From Mycobacteroides chelonae (lineage in GTDB: Bacteria; Actinomycetota; Actinomycetes; Mycobacteriales; Mycobacteriaceae), in assembly GCF_016767715.1 (NCBI RefSeq), contig NZ_CP050145.1, forward strand, positions 4,154,001 to 4,218,000: a stretch of DNA of 64,000 bases, written 5' to 3'. The notes beneath the pieces are model-generated. The model saw nothing but the letters and a program-made list of their open reading frames with translations, did not search any database and was not told where the DNA came from. Shown here piece after piece: positions 1 to 7,959 of this stretch (within the stretch, counting starts at the first letter, position 1; each line of letters opens with the position of its first letter). The position numbers and the translations under genes were made by a program.

Positions 1-453
1 GAGATCCGGGCTGGCGATATCTTGAAGCAGTCCGCCAAGACCATTCCGGGTAGCCTCGACGGCCTGGCGTCCCTGGTGAAAGTGATCGAAAAGCTGGAAC
101 CGCTCGTCGAAGCAGGCCTGGGCGATGGGAAGCCCCTGACGGATCTGGTCGAAAAGCTCTTCGACTACATCAACGCACTGTCCGAACCCATGTCGGAATT
201 CGCGACAGTCCTCGAACCCATCGTCGCGCCGCTGCGCGATGTCAAGCTGGACGCCGGGCACTGGCTGGACTTCTGGGATTCCACCTTCAACAACCAAGGC
301 GGACTGCGCATCCATCTCGGGGTACCCGAATGGCCACAGCCCGACACACCGCAGCCAGGATCAGCTCAGCCAACTCGGCAGGCTGCCACACCACCCGCCC
401 CCAAACCCACATCGGCACCACAAACGGCAACAGCAGGAAGGCCCGGATCATGA
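1..453 (+). CDS. C-terminal part of an Mce-family protein (5' end outside window)
   Basis: The reading frame is open from base 1, so the gene begins upstream; a TTG at 22 is internal rather than a real start. The visible 150 residues are an alpha-helical segment rich in Leu, Val and Glu, followed by a Pro/Thr/Ala-rich tail of about 45 residues, as is usual at the C-terminus of mycobacterial Mce (MlaD-like) subunits. The stop overlaps the ATG of the next gene by the ATGA arrangement, and that neighbour looks like an Mce-associated membrane protein, so this is most likely the last mce gene of a lipid-import operon. The MlaD domain itself is not in the window, so the family call rests on context and tail composition. 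Confidence 0.6.
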   Translation, partial: EIRAGDILKQSAKTIPGSLDGLASLVKVIEKLEPLVEAGLGDGKPLTDLVEKLFDYINALSEPMSEFATVLEPIVAPLRDVKLDAGHWLDFWDSTFNNQGGLRIHLGVPEWPQPDTPQPGSAQPTRQAATPPAPKPTSAPQTATAGRPGS

Positions 454-1256
454 CCGACATCGACGATCGCACACTCACCCTCGATGACGCAGATCCCGAT
501 GAGCTCGCGAAATCGGAGACCAAGTCCACCACCGATTCCGCCGAGACCGAATCTGACGCGGAACCGAAAGCCAAGCGGGTGAAGCGGGCCAAGGCTGTTG
601 AACAAGAAGCAGATCCAGCCGAAAGTGATAGCGCTCCCAATATCTGGAAGTGGATCACCTTCGGTCTGCTCGCATTGGGAATCGTGGGAGCGGTCCTCGG
701 CAGCTGGCAGTATCAGAAGTTGTCCGATGCCCTCGCCGCCACACGCGCCGGCGATACCGAACGCACCGCGGCCACCGACGCGGCGTCGGCGTACGCGATG
801 AAGTCGCTCACCTATAGCTTCGAAGACCCGGACGGCTTCTTCAAGAACGTCAAAGAGAACGCGGCAGAACCGCTGAAGAACAAGTACAGCGATGCCGAGA
901 AGCTGCTCAAGGCCATCATGCTGCAGGCCCAGGTGACGTCGAAGGGCGAGATCATCGCCGCGGATGCCGTTGCCCAGCAGAACGGCATCTACCAGGTGGT
1001 GGTCACCACCCGACAGACCACCCGGAACGTCCAGAACCCGGAACCGCGGGCTACCACACTGGTTCTGCAGATCACGGTCAAGAAGGATGGCGACAACTGG
1101 CAGGTGACCGATATCGGCCCCAAGAATGCCAACTCGACCGGCACCATCATGCACCCCGGCGACCAGAAGCTGCTTCCCGACGAGACGGCACCCGCACCCG
1201 GTAAGGCACCCGCGCCGGCCCTCCCGCCGCTGCCCACGCTCCCCGGTCAGAAGTAG
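450..1256 (+). CDS. Mce-associated membrane protein
   Basis: A 268-residue protein starting at the ATG that overlaps the preceding stop (ATGA). The first 70 residues are acidic and Lys-rich and probably cytosolic. One membrane segment follows at about residues 72-92 (WITFGLLALGIVGAVLGSW). A periplasmic domain of roughly 150 residues then resembles the VirB8/NTF2-like fold of mycobacterial Mce-associated proteins, which stabilise or assemble the Mce lipid transporter. The C-terminus is Pro/Ala-rich. It is translationally coupled to the Mce-like gene before it and followed after 3 bases by a secreted protein, so the three form one operon. The family call comes from architecture and position; no catalytic residue is expected. 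Confidence 0.75.
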   Translation: MTDIDDRTLTLDDADPDELAKSETKSTTDSAETESDAEPKAKRVKRAKAVEQEADPAESDSAPNIWKWITFGLLALGIVGAVLGSWQYQKLSDALAATRAGDTERTAATDAASAYAMKSLTYSFEDPDGFFKNVKENAAEPLKNKYSDAEKLLKAIMLQAQVTSKGEIIAADAVAQQNGIYQVVVTTRQTTRNVQNPEPRATTLVLQITVKKDGDNWQVTDIGPKNANSTGTIMHPGDQKLLPDETAPAPGKAPAPALPPLPTLPGQK

Positions 1257-1259
1257 GCA

Positions 1260-2069
1260 ATGTCCCGGCGCATAGGTGGTCTGGGAGCGGGTATCGCCGC
1301 TGCCGCCCTGATGGTTTCGGCGCAGACGGTCCATCCCGTGGCCGTGGCACGGGCTGCTCTGCCGCCGTGCCCGAGCAGAGCCACCACGATCGTCCCGGAC
1401 AGCCCCAAGGCACATACAGACTGCCGGCTGTCTGCGGCCGACGGCACCGGGATCACCTTCGATGTGGAGTATTGGCGTCCGCACCCCGACAACAGGGATG
1501 CACCGGACTACCCGCCGCTGTCGGCCCGGGTAACCATCAAGGACGCCGCCGGCAACAGGCTGCAAGAAGTGAACGAGCTCTTGGAGCCGTCAAGCCCCTC
1601 ACCGGCCGGTCTGCAGGACATCGACGGAGACGGCCGCGACGAGATGATCATTCCGATCTCTACCCGGGTCATGAATGGTGCTGTCAACACCCGGTTTTCC
1701 GTCTGGCGAGCCGAGAAGAACACCACCCACTTCGAGCGCGTCCAGATGTTCGGACAGGCCGTCTATCCCAGTGGCGACGGGTACATCGTGGTCAACAGCG
1801 GTGCGTTCTCTAGCCGCGATCTGGATTTCTACCTGCCCACCGCCGCCGGCTACACCCACATCATCACGTTGACGATGACTGCCGAAGAGGTCGACCTGAA
1901 CACCCGCAAGGTGCTCACCGCAAGCTGCATGGTGCACAAGCAGTCCGGCCTGGGTGCCATCGACATGGACTGGCAGGATTCGCCGGTGTTCTGTGATTCT
2001 CCTGCGGCCAAGTCGATTTGGCCGGATGCCGAGCGCGTCGAAACCAACAGAAGAGTGCAGGGCCGCTAA
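1260..2069 (+). CDS. Secreted protein of unknown function, end of mce operon
   Basis: A 269-residue protein whose first 33 residues form a Sec signal peptide (MSRRIGGLGAGIAAAALMV, with cleavage likely after the ARA at residues 31-33). The mature part contains a short Asp/Gly-rich segment (DIDGDGRDEM, about residue 120) like a calcium-binding loop of FG-GAP/VCBS repeats, and three to four cysteines that could form disulphides. It begins 3 bases after the Mce-associated gene and should be co-transcribed and co-translated with it, so a role at the cell envelope beside the Mce transporter is inferred. I do not recognise a named family. Confidence 0.7.
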   Translation: MSRRIGGLGAGIAAAALMVSAQTVHPVAVARAALPPCPSRATTIVPDSPKAHTDCRLSAADGTGITFDVEYWRPHPDNRDAPDYPPLSARVTIKDAAGNRLQEVNELLEPSSPSPAGLQDIDGDGRDEMIIPISTRVMNGAVNTRFSVWRAEKNTTHFERVQMFGQAVYPSGDGYIVVNSGAFSSRDLDFYLPTAAGYTHIITLTMTAEEVDLNTRKVLTASCMVHKQSGLGAIDMDWQDSPVFCDSPAAKSIWPDAERVETNRRVQGR

Positions 2070-2072
2070 GCC

Positions 2073-2624
2073 TTACACCACATCCCGGGATATGTCCGTG
2101 TCTTCCAGGAGTGCGATGAGCGACCGCATACCCGGACGGAAACCCCACGCGAAGACCACCCGCAGAAGGGGTTGGAGCCAGCGCAAGGGCAACCCGGAAA
2201 CGAAACGCGGGGTTATCGCCACCGTCCAATCGACGGTGCAGCCGCCCGGAGTGCTAGTCAGCACGTAGTCCTCGGCCCACAGCTGCAACAGGGGCCAGGT
2301 TCCTGCCACCGCTGAGTAGGTGAGCCGATGCGGCGCCTCGTACCGCCAGAATCTCTCTCGCTGGATCCACAGGAACCGCCACGGTGCCGACACGGTGCCC
2401 ATCTCTCGCTCCATGCCCACTCGCCGGCACGGTTCGTCATAGCGCACACCGCACCCGAAGGGCAGCCATGACCAGGCATGGTCACTGTCCAGCGCCGCCC
2501 ACACCTGACCACGTGGCACATCGAAGGTGTGTGAGGTGCGCAGCACGATGGCTGCCGATTCGAACGCGGAATCGTCCGCCGACATCGGGATCCGATACTT
2601 GGGGGCGAGCATCGGCCACCCCAT
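2073..2624 (-). CDS. SRPBCC (START-like) family protein
   Basis: A 183-residue protein with the START/polyketide-cyclase-like pattern: an N-terminal strand followed by DVPRGQVWAALDSDHAW, a central antiparallel beta region (RERFWRYEAPHRLTYS), and a long amphipathic C-terminal helix (RPGMRSLIALLEDT). Such proteins bind hydrophobic ligands in a cavity, and some are cyclases or hydratases. It starts 2 bases after the stop of the flavin monooxygenase upstream and is almost certainly translated from the same message. It could bind the substrate or product of that oxygenase. An internal ATG 4 codons in (MLAPK) is an alternative start. Its 3' end lies 3 bases from the convergent secreted-protein gene. 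Confidence 0.7.
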   Translation of the reverse strand: MGWPMLAPKYRIPMSADDSAFESAAIVLRTSHTFDVPRGQVWAALDSDHAWSWLPFGCGVRYDEPCRRVGMEREMGTVSAPWRFLWIQRERFWRYEAPHRLTYSAVAGTWPLLQLWAEDYVLTSTPGGCTVDWTVAITPRFVSGLPLRWLQPLLRVVFAWGFRPGMRSLIALLEDTDISRDVV

Positions 2625-2626
2625 GC

Positions 2627-4198
2627 TCAGACCACCACCTGTGAATCATTGAGGACCGCAATGGAATCGACACGTTGACTCTGTTGCGCATACTCGTAGT
2701 CATCCGCCGGGAACTTCTTCGCCGCCCGGCGGGCCTGCAGGGTCGTGGTCGGCCGCAACAACGGTACATCATCGTCGGCGTTCTTCCAGTACGACCGCAC
2801 ACCTCGATTGAGTTCCGTGAAGTAGTACTTCAGGTTCCGCCCGTTGCGCAGCATGAGTTGGTGGAAACGGTCCAGTGCCTCCTGGCGCACTTCCATACGG
2901 CTGGCGCCACGTTCTCCCGCCAGGGAGATGGCCCGGACGATGTGCGTGACGGCGGTATCCGCCAGCCCGTGCCATCCGCCGTTGCCGGTCCAGGAGTAGG
3001 GCCCGACGATGATCCAGCGGTTGGGGAAGCCGGTGATCGAGACACTCTCGTACGCCTGCATACCGCGACTATTGAAGAAGTCCCCCAGATCACGGCCACC
3101 GGCGCCGGTCACACGTCCTCGCTTGTAGGAGGCGGGTTCGGAGAACAGATCGAAACCTGTTGCGGTGATCAAGAAATCGGCCTCATACACCGTCCCGTCC
3201 ACGGTCTTGACTCCCTCGGGAACGACCTCGGCGATGGGCGTGGTGACCAGTGAGCAGTGCGGCTTGTTGAAGACCCGCGGAAAGGCGGAGTTGAGAGTCG
3301 GCCGGTTCCCCAGCGGCCCGAAGTACGGGAGAAGATCCCGCGCGACCTTCCTGTCCTTCACCACCGCACGCAGGTACGCGCCGTACAGTGCACGCCCGGC
3401 GGCATCGAACAACCGCATCAACGGCCGCATCACCGCGCCCGGGGTGTGAATCAGGAACCACAGACCCAGGCTCCCACCGAGCAGGGCCCCCCACTCGATC
3501 ACGGAGAACAATCCGGGGATACGAAGCGCCCATTGGGCAATCACCGGGATCCGGAAGTCGGGTTTGGGGATGCAGTAGACGGGTGTCCGCTGGAAAACCA
3601 CGAGCGACTCGGTCTCGTCGGCGATGGCACCGCACAATTGGACGCCGGTCGCCCCGGTGCCTATCACCGCCACGCGTTTGCCCCGCACGTCGTGCTCCGG
3701 CAGCCACTGCACGGGCGTCACCCGGGTACCGGTGAAGTTCTCGAGCCCCTTGATGCCGGGCTGCTTCGGATCGAAGAAGGGACCGATCGCCGAGATCACG
3801 AACCGTGCGGTGATCAGCGAGCCGTCAGCCAGATTCAGCCGCCACCAGTGGTTCTCCTCATCCCACTCCTCGTTGCGAACGTCGACGCCGAAACGGAAGT
3901 GCGGCCGCAGATTGAACCGTTCGGCGACCTGCTGGTGGTAGGCCTGCACTTCGGAGCCGGGCGCAAAAACGCGAGACCACTTAGGGTTTCGGAAAAACGG
4001 GAACTGGTAGATCACCGACGGGATGTCGACGGCGATCCCCGGATACACATTGTCGCGCCAGGTCCCGCCCAGATCCGCGGCCCGGTCGAGGATCACGAAG
4101 TCCTCGATACCCGCCTGCTGCAAGCGCACCCCGGCACACAGGCCTCCGATACCCGCACCGATCACGACGACGTGATGATCGGGAACTGATGTGGTCAT
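2627..4198 (-). CDS. Flavin-containing (Baeyer-Villiger-type) monooxygenase
   Basis: A 523-residue flavoprotein. The FAD Rossmann motif GAGIGG is at residues 14-19, the BVMO segment GGTWRDNVYPGIAVD follows near residue 44, and the NADPH Rossmann motif GTGATG is near residue 180. The fingerprint region before the NADPH motif reads FTGTRVTPVQW, so the usual His of FxGxxxHxxxW is a Thr. Enzymes of this group insert one oxygen atom into ketones or S/N centres using NADPH and O2. The ATG is preceded by GAGGAG on the coding strand. It forms a two-gene unit with the SRPBCC gene. The 258 bases upstream carry GTCCG-N3-CGGAC palindromes, so it probably has its own regulated promoter rather than relying on the next cluster. 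Confidence 0.85.
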   Translation of the reverse strand: MTTSVPDHHVVVIGAGIGGLCAGVRLQQAGIEDFVILDRAADLGGTWRDNVYPGIAVDIPSVIYQFPFFRNPKWSRVFAPGSEVQAYHQQVAERFNLRPHFRFGVDVRNEEWDEENHWWRLNLADGSLITARFVISAIGPFFDPKQPGIKGLENFTGTRVTPVQWLPEHDVRGKRVAVIGTGATGVQLCGAIADETESLVVFQRTPVYCIPKPDFRIPVIAQWALRIPGLFSVIEWGALLGGSLGLWFLIHTPGAVMRPLMRLFDAAGRALYGAYLRAVVKDRKVARDLLPYFGPLGNRPTLNSAFPRVFNKPHCSLVTTPIAEVVPEGVKTVDGTVYEADFLITATGFDLFSEPASYKRGRVTGAGGRDLGDFFNSRGMQAYESVSITGFPNRWIIVGPYSWTGNGGWHGLADTAVTHIVRAISLAGERGASRMEVRQEALDRFHQLMLRNGRNLKYYFTELNRGVRSYWKNADDDVPLLRPTTTLQARRAAKKFPADDYEYAQQSQRVDSIAVLNDSQVVV

Positions 4199-4216
4199 GA
4201 GGACTCCTCACTCGAT

Positions 4217-4229
4217 GTCCGATACGGAC
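4217..4229. promoter_or_regulatory. Operator-like palindrome GTCCG-ATA-CGGAC
   Basis: A perfect 5-base inverted repeat with a 3-base spacer, centred 25 bases before the ATG of the monooxygenase at 4198. A second copy with the same arms is at 4325-4337. Position and symmetry suggest a repressor site, probably for a TetR-type protein; the binder is unknown. Confidence 0.45.
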
Positions 4230-4324
4230 TACTCACTGACAATTCCGGTGTTGAAAGCGACGGGCTTCCGGCCAGGATGACGGGCCCGCCGCATGGCCCG
4301 GGTCGGACTGGTCTAATCGCGCCA

Positions 4325-4337
4325 GTCCGGCCCGGAC
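4325..4337. promoter_or_regulatory. Second operator-like palindrome GTCCG-GCC-CGGAC
   Basis: Same 5-base arms and same 3-base spacing as the site at 4217-4229, 108 bases away in the same intergenic space. A further CGGAC half-site lies at 4314-4318. Repetition of identical arms makes chance less likely, but GC content alone could produce one of them. Confidence 0.4.
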
Positions 4338-4345
4338 CCCCTCCG

Positions 4346-4360
4346 ACGCCGTCACGGCGT
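4346..4360 (-). terminator. Possible hairpin ACGCCGT-C-ACGGCGT after the 4456-6006 monooxygenase
   Basis: A perfect 7-base inverted repeat about 95 bases beyond the stop of the upstream monooxygenase, followed by another short one (CCCGT-CA-ACGGG). There is no T-tract. It may end the three-gene message or only be a further protein-binding site. The whole 4199-4455 space holds no gene. Confidence 0.3.
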
Positions 4361-4455
4361 GACGTTGGTTCCCCGTCAACGGGCCGCCCTATTGGACACC
4401 GCAGCGTTACCCGTCGAAAGCGGTATGGACACAGGTCTCCTTCTCGAAGGCTTGG

Positions 4456-6006
4456 CTAGTTCACCTGCACGGTAGGGGTTTCGGCCACAGGGGCGCGATC
4501 ACCCGCCACCGGCAATCGGTCGAAGCGAAAATCATCGAGCGGAAAGCGTTTACTCGCACGCGTCGACTGGTACGCCGTGGTGGGGCGCAGGAACGAGAAG
4601 TCGCCATGTCGGTCGATGTAATAGGAGTTGGCGTTGACACATGCACGCCCGTGCATGAGCGTCGATTCCGCCTTGGGCGCAATGAAATCGAAGAAACGGT
4701 TGTTCGCGTCTTCGGTTACCGCGAAGGCGGTGGCGCCACGCTTGCGTGCCTCGGTGATGACCCGCACGGCGATGCGCGTCGCGTTTTCCACCATCACGTG
4801 CCAGGAGCTGCCGCTCCACGCGAACGGCCCGAAAACCATGAAGGTGTTGGGCAGTTGGGGCATTGTGACACCCTCATACGCCCTGGCACGATTGTTCTCG
4901 TAGTAGTCGGCCAGGTCGAAGCCATTGCGCCCCTTGACGGGGCGGGCACGATAGACCTCGGGGCTCTGCGACATCTCGAACCCGGTGGCCAGAACCAGGA
5001 CGTCGATATCGCGGTGCGCACCGTCCGCCGTGACGATTCCCGTCGGGGTGATCTTGGCGATCGGATCGGTCACCAGGTCGACATGGGGCTGGGTGAAAGT
5101 CCGGTAGTAGATGTTCGAGACACTCGGGCGCTTGCACCCGAATCCATACTGAGGTGTCAGCTTCTTGCGCAACTCGCGATCGCGGACCTGGCTGAACAGA
5201 AATGCCCGGCAGGCCCAGTTCGGAATGAGGGTTATCGGCGCAATCTGCTTGCCGTAAACCGTGATCGCCACCAGGCCGACCTCCACCGCGGCGGCGGCGA
5301 TCCCCCGGATCAGGGATTGCAGGCCCGGGACGTACTTCAACGCCCACCGCGCGATACGCGGTATCGGGAAGTCGGGCTTGGCGAATACCCAGATCGCCCG
5401 GCGCTGGTAGACGTCCACGTGGGAGGCCACCCGCGCCATCTGCGGAATGAGCTGAACCGAGGTTGCTCCGGTGCCGATCACCGCCACCCGCTTACCCTGC
5501 AGATCGAAGTCATGGTCCCAGTTCTGTGTCTGGATCACCTTGCCCGCAAAGGAATCCAGACCCGGGATATCCGGCACCTTCGGCTCCACAAATGCGCCGA
5601 CCGCGGTGATGACGAACCTGGACGTGATGACCCGGCCGTCGGCAAGGGTGAGGTGCCACAGGTGGTTGTCCTCGTCCCATACCCGTTTCATGACCTCGTG
5701 GCCCAACCGCAGGTGGTCGTTGAGGCGGTACTGGTCGACCAGGCTTGCGATGTATTGCTGCACTTCCCGGCCTTTGGGAAAAGTGCGGGACCAGTTGGGG
5801 TTTTTTGCGAAGGAGAACTGGTACACGATTCCCGGGACATCTACTGCCACATCAGGATAGTGATTGTTGTACCAGGTGCCACCGATGCCCGCGGACCGCT
5901 CCAGGATGACGAAATCGGTCAGGCCGGCACGCTTCAATCCGATGGCGGCGCCGAGCCCGCCGATCCCAGCGCCGATGATCACGGTCTCGTGCTCGGGGGT
6001 ACTCAT
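4456..6006 (-). CDS. Flavin-containing (Baeyer-Villiger-type) monooxygenase
   Basis: A 516-residue paralogue of the enzyme at 2627. It has the FAD motif GAGIGG at residues 12-17, the segment GGTWYNNHYPDVAVD (the common YPG is YPD here) and the NADPH motif GTGATS. The fingerprint reads FAGKVIQTQNW, with Gln where the family His usually stands. Its ATG overlaps the TGA of the SDR upstream (ATGA), and that SDR overlaps the esterase, so esterase-SDR-monooxygenase form one tightly coupled operon. The likely sequence is alcohol oxidation, oxygen insertion and ester hydrolysis, comparable with the M. tuberculosis mymA-lipR-SDR cluster, although these proteins are not claimed as orthologues. Confidence 0.85.
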   Translation of the reverse strand: MSTPEHETVIIGAGIGGLGAAIGLKRAGLTDFVILERSAGIGGTWYNNHYPDVAVDVPGIVYQFSFAKNPNWSRTFPKGREVQQYIASLVDQYRLNDHLRLGHEVMKRVWDEDNHLWHLTLADGRVITSRFVITAVGAFVEPKVPDIPGLDSFAGKVIQTQNWDHDFDLQGKRVAVIGTGATSVQLIPQMARVASHVDVYQRRAIWVFAKPDFPIPRIARWALKYVPGLQSLIRGIAAAAVEVGLVAITVYGKQIAPITLIPNWACRAFLFSQVRDRELRKKLTPQYGFGCKRPSVSNIYYRTFTQPHVDLVTDPIAKITPTGIVTADGAHRDIDVLVLATGFEMSQSPEVYRARPVKGRNGFDLADYYENNRARAYEGVTMPQLPNTFMVFGPFAWSGSSWHVMVENATRIAVRVITEARKRGATAFAVTEDANNRFFDFIAPKAESTLMHGRACVNANSYYIDRHGDFSFLRPTTAYQSTRASKRFPLDDFRFDRLPVAGDRAPVAETPTVQVN

Positions 6007-6860
6007 ATCGTCGCCTCGACCTGCCGGTCGATCCGGCCGTCATACTCGCTGCGGGCGCTCCGGTCTACGGGTCCGACCGTCCTGTCCGCATTCACGACCC
6101 GCCGGCCCAGCAGCCACAGCCACTCGGGAATCAGATGCTGTAACCGCAGCGCGAGGACCGTACCTCGCGGGGAACCGACCACTGCCGGCCGATTGCGCAC
6201 GGTCCCGACCGCATCGCGTGCCACCCAGGTGGGAGGAATTATGCCCAGTTTCTCCCACCACTTGAACGGAATACCATCGACGAGCTGGGTGCGGACGGCC
6301 GCCGGCATGACTGTCGAGATGGTCACGCCGGTACCGACCAGCTCCTCGCGGGCGCTGCGCGCGAACCCGGTGGCGGCATGCTTCGAGGCGACGTAACTGG
6401 CCAGGCCCGGTGAGTGAATGGCTCCCGCCGCCGATGTCACATTGATGAAATGTCCTCTGCCCCTCGCGATCATCCGCGGGGCGAGCACCTGATAGGAGAT
6501 GTAGTGGCTCCAGAAGTTGACGCGCATCGTCGCCTCGGCCACTCCCCGGGACTCTTCCAGCAGCGGCCCCACTGGCATGATGCCCGCGTTGTTCACCACG
6601 ATGTCGATGGGCCCGACGGTGTCCTCGACCTCGGCGACTACACGTCGATAGTCATCGGACTCGCCTACGTCCAGCGCGAAACCTCTTGCATCCGAACCAA
6701 TCTCCCGCGCCGCCAGAACAGCGGCCTCACCGTCGAGATCCGCGATGACCACCCGAGCGCCCTCACGCGCCAGCCGCTGTGCGATAGACAGCCCGATACC
6801 GCGCGCGCCGCCGGTGACCAACGCGACGGCGCCGTCGATCTGAATCTCGGTGAATTTCAT
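6003..6860 (-). CDS. Short-chain dehydrogenase/reductase
   Basis: A 285-residue classical SDR. The cofactor motif TGGARGIG is at residues 16-23, Asp in IADLDG suggests NAD(H) preference, NNAG is near residue 88, and the catalytic Ser (NVTSAAG) and YxxxK (YVASK) follow at about 140-160. The C-terminal 60 residues (PEWLWLLGRRV) are longer than in minimal SDRs. The start is the ATG at 6860, which overlaps the stop of the esterase gene (ATGA); a longer open frame upstream lies inside that gene and is rejected. Its stop also overlaps the next monooxygenase, so it probably makes the ketone substrate for that enzyme. Confidence 0.85.
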   Translation of the reverse strand: MKFTEIQIDGAVALVTGGARGIGLSIAQRLAREGARVVIADLDGEAAVLAAREIGSDARGFALDVGESDDYRRVVAEVEDTVGPIDIVVNNAGIMPVGPLLEESRGVAEATMRVNFWSHYISYQVLAPRMIARGRGHFINVTSAAGAIHSPGLASYVASKHAATGFARSAREELVGTGVTISTVMPAAVRTQLVDGIPFKWWEKLGIIPPTWVARDAVGTVRNRPAVVGSPRGTVLALRLQHLIPEWLWLLGRRVVNADRTVGPVDRSARSEYDGRIDRQVEATI

Positions 6861-7858
6861 GCGGCGGGCCGTCCAACATGAGCTCTGACGAATGCCGAGA
6901 TCTCCCCCACGGCCGCCCGCGCATCGGGGAGCACATCCGCGGCGATCTGGAAATCGTGCACTTGATTCCTCCATATCTGCAGTTCGACAGGCACTCCGGC
7001 CTCGGCGAGCCGAGCAGCCGCGAATTCGGCGTCAGGGCGCAGGATCTCGTCACTGCCCACCTGAAGAAGTGTTGGCGGTAGGCAAGCCAGCGTGGCCGTG
7101 GCGCCCTCGACGAAACTGTCGAGGACCCTGAGCCCGGCGGTAGCCGTCTCCCCCGACATCATGAGGCGCTCCATGGCTATCAACGCCGCCCGCGGGAACA
7201 ACGGGTCGTTGGATTGCGCGGCCAGCACCAGCTTGCCTGCCGGGTCACGTTGCACCAGAGGTGAAATGCACACGAGAGCGCCGGGTGATTCCAGTCCGCG
7301 ACGCTGCGCGATCAGACTGGCGGCCAGAGCAAGGAATCCACCCGCGGAATCGCCGGCGATGACGATCTCCGAAGGCTGGTAGCCCATGTCGATGAGGTAC
7401 CGGTATCCGTCAAGTGCGTCCTCGACCGCCGAGGAGACCGAGTGCCCGGGCAGCTTTCGGTAGTTGACGGCAAGCGACGTGACGCCCGCGCTCGTGACAA
7501 TGCGCGACACCAGCCTGCGGTGCGTGTTCAGTCCGCCGACGACAAATGCCCCGCCATGCAGAAAGAGCATGGCGCCGTGTGGCGAACCGCCTCCGGCAGA
7601 CATGAGCTCGGCTTCGCAGTGCGTGAGTCGCACCCGGACACGACGCACTCCCCGAACGGGCCGCAGCACGATCGCCGCGAGGTCGATGACTCGGTACGGC
7701 CACGGCAAATGCGGAAAGCGCGCCCACAGTGCAATCACCGGATACGCGAAGAGGCGGATGGCCAACCGTCCTAATCGCAACAGAACCGTCAGAGAGCCTC
7801 GCTCGGAGCGAGTGAGCTCCAGACGCTCCGGATGTAGCGGCACCACGTTGGCCGTCAT
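6857..7858 (-). CDS. Alpha/beta hydrolase of the HSL/Lip family
   Basis: A 333-residue esterase. The oxyanion motif is HGGAF (near residue 100), the nucleophile lies in GDSAGG (near 170), and the Asp and His are in SDEILRPDAE and QVHDFQ. These are the hallmarks of hormone-sensitive-lipase-type (LipH/LipI-like) carboxylesterases. A hydrophobic stretch near residues 25-50 may associate with membrane. The ATG at 7858 is chosen because GAGGAG sits 6 bases before it; the frame continues upstream to another ATG at 7936 without a comparable site. It is the first gene of the esterase-SDR-monooxygenase operon and would hydrolyse esters, plausibly those formed by the third gene. Confidence 0.85.
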   Translation of the reverse strand: MTANVVPLHPERLELTRSERGSLTVLLRLGRLAIRLFAYPVIALWARFPHLPWPYRVIDLAAIVLRPVRGVRRVRVRLTHCEAELMSAGGGSPHGAMLFLHGGAFVVGGLNTHRRLVSRIVTSAGVTSLAVNYRKLPGHSVSSAVEDALDGYRYLIDMGYQPSEIVIAGDSAGGFLALAASLIAQRRGLESPGALVCISPLVQRDPAGKLVLAAQSNDPLFPRAALIAMERLMMSGETATAGLRVLDSFVEGATATLACLPPTLLQVGSDEILRPDAEFAAARLAEAGVPVELQIWRNQVHDFQIAADVLPDARAAVGEISAFVRAHVGRPAA

Positions 7859-7959
7859 CGGCGCTCCTCGGTGATCTCGAACACGGGTAGGTGTTTTATA
7901 GACTGACATGCCATTCATAAAAATACAAGACGGCATTCCCGCCTACCCCGAGATGACTG
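7859..7959 (-). promoter_or_regulatory. Promoter region of the esterase-SDR-monooxygenase operon
   Basis: About 100 bases, AT-rich compared with the surroundings. On the minus strand TATAAA lies 31 bases before the ATG, preceded by ATGTCAGTC, which could serve as -10 and -35 regions. No clean palindrome was found. Confidence 0.3.

Noticed and set aside
4606..6396. 596-codon plus-strand frame across the monooxygenase and SDR
   Set aside because: Antisense shadow of two confident minus-strand genes.
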